This document shows positions 63,101 through 64,000 of a DNA stretch of 64,000 bases, piece after piece. Origin of the DNA: Lachnospiraceae bacterium (GTDB lineage Bacteria; Bacillota; Clostridia; Lachnospirales; Lachnospiraceae); assembly GCA_015056735.1 (NCBI GenBank), contig SVFT01000013.1:1-64000 (forward strand). The letters run 5' to 3'. The first letter of the stretch is position 1, and each line of letters starts with the position of its first letter. Under the pieces are notes generated by a model. It did no database searches and was not told where the DNA came from. It saw only the letters and a list, made by a program, of their open reading frames with translations. The position numbers and the translations under genes were made by a program.

Positions 63101-64000
63101 ATGAACGTTAATTACAATTTGACGGCAATCCGTGCCAATGACTGTCTGAACAGAACAGACAATAATCTTTCGGTTTCCATGGGAAGGCTTTCTTCCGGCT
63201 ATAAGATCAACAAAGCAAAAGATAATCCGTCCGGAATGGCGATCTCGAAAAAGATGCATGCGCAGCTTCGTGGTTTGAAACGTGCAAATCAAAGTGCAAG
63301 TGACGGGATCTCCGTTATTGAGACAGCGGAAGGTGCGCTGACTGAGATCCAGGAAATGGTGCAGCGATTAAACGAACTTGCGATCCAGTCGGCAAACGGA
63401 ACGAACTCCGACGGAGACCGAGAAGCGATCCAGGAAGAAGTACAGCAGCTTCAGGCTGAGATCAATCGTATTGCAGAGAACACAGATTTTAACGGCACTT
63501 CTCTTTTAAGCGGCGGATTTGATCTGAAGGGATACACGAACAATCTTGCGATCAAGGTTGAGACCTATACGGATGAAACGCCGATCGGCTTCTATAAGAT
63601 GGGGCTTCAGATTGAAAGGACGTTCATAAACGGTGAAGAAGCATATGTCGTAAGTGATCTCTCGAATTCCTATAAGAATGACCCTGACTACAAATATCCG
63701 CAGGGGATCATTGCATATCCGGAGGATACTGCTGTATTTACGGACCCGAGAGTATCACATGATCCGATCACTGATTTTACCGTAAAATACGTCGGCGATG
63801 ACAGTTTCTCCATGACGATGGTTTATGACAAAGCAAACCTGATCGATCAATACAAAGCGCTTGGCGGATCCGGCCTTCAGACGATCGAATATGAGGTGGA
63901 AGCAACCGGAATCGGTGCGATGACATTGCAGATCGGTGCGAACGAGAATCAGATTCTGGAAGTAAGGATCCCTTCTATTTCCACAAAGACACTTGGGATT
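63101..64000 (+). CDS. flagellin, partial (runs off the window)
   Basis: Open reading frame of 300 codons with no stop inside the window. Start MNVNYNLTAIRANDCLNRTDNNLSVSMGRLSSGYKIN matches the flagellin D0/D1 N-terminus, including the S-x-x-x-RLSSGYKIN hook-binding helix, with ETAEGALTEIQEMVQRLNEL and ENTDFNGTSLL next. About 150 residues of inserted sequence follow (the usual variable D2/D3 position). The frame then resumes flagellin-like LQIGANENQ and TKTLGI, expected before the C-terminal D1. AAAGGGA lies before the ATG. The N-terminus MNVNYN with NPSGMAISKKMHAQL departs from canonical MRINHN...AGLAISE forms. Confidence 0.9.
   Translation, partial: MNVNYNLTAIRANDCLNRTDNNLSVSMGRLSSGYKINKAKDNPSGMAISKKMHAQLRGLKRANQSASDGISVIETAEGALTEIQEMVQRLNELAIQSANGTNSDGDREAIQEEVQQLQAEINRIAENTDFNGTSLLSGGFDLKGYTNNLAIKVETYTDETPIGFYKMGLQIERTFINGEEAYVVSDLSNSYKNDPDYKYPQGIIAYPEDTAVFTDPRVSHDPITDFTVKYVGDDSFSMTMVYDKANLIDQYKALGGSGLQTIEYEVEATGIGAMTLQIGANENQILEVRIPSISTKTLGI

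Overview
The window looks like the replication-origin region of a motile, saccharolytic Firmicute of the class Clostridia, most likely a member of the Lachnospiraceae. This rests on gene order (rpmH-rnpA-yidD-yidC-jag-mnmE-mnmG-rsmG-parA-parB on one side of dnaA, dnaN-yaaA-recF-gyrB-gyrA on the other), type-3 prolyl-tRNA synthetase, Gram-positive style parS sites, DUF4446, DUF3881 and DUF6240 proteins, flagellin and a glycogen branching enzyme. Genus assignment is inference; there is no rRNA gene in the window to settle it.

Layout. 1-13.0 kb (almost all minus strand): tRNA-Leu, a GH13 amylase, then a conserved housekeeping run transcribed leftwards: rluA-like, proS, cca, a PEGA lipoprotein, mazG, HU, rqcP, divIC-like, tilS, hpt, ftsH. 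The sporulation genes that interrupt this run in spore formers (yabP, yabQ, spoIIE) are absent. 13.1-15.3 kb: an OmpR-type two-component system and a 103-residue protein of unknown function. 15.4-23.7 kb: a surface-polysaccharide block (galE, an SGNH-like membrane protein, a flippase-type ABC exporter, ugd, a GtrII-like glucosyltransferase, a YdjC/ChbG-like deacetylase). 23.8-31.7 kb: glgB, a large protein with an apparently dead AAA+ domain, tyrS, rsmA, tatD and tRNA-Lys. 31.8-41.6 kb: a cation/proton antiporter, then gyrA, gyrB, recF, yaaA, dnaN and dnaA. The origin lies in the two AT-rich, DnaA-box-bearing gaps on either side of dnaA; the divergence of dnaA and rpmH marks the switch of leading strand.

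41.9-48.7 kb (plus strand): ribosomal protein L34, RNase P protein, the YidD/YidC membrane-insertion pair, Jag, tRNA-modification enzymes MnmE and MnmG, and RsmG. 48.7-51.1 kb: a degenerate alpha/beta hydrolase and a soluble NarL-type two-component system. 51.1-56.9 kb: a parS cluster, parA, parB, DUF4446, an HD-GYP protein, serS, DUF3881 and tRNA-Arg. 56.9-64.0 kb: a chemoreceptor, an iron-sulfur-type flavoprotein, a second copy of the 103/104-residue unknown family with an inverted repeat at its promoter, a 965-residue DUF6240-like protein with a FliK-like C-terminus, and the first 300 codons of an unusual flagellin that runs off the end.

The most promising undescribed material is the small paralogous TLYC/CKIA protein family (15.0 and 59.7 kb), the pseudo-ATPase at 25.7-28.4 kb, the DUF6240-flagellin pair and the hydrolase lacking its catalytic histidine. 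No CRISPR array, transposase, prophage or riboswitch was seen. No intergenic gap exceeds 300 bases.
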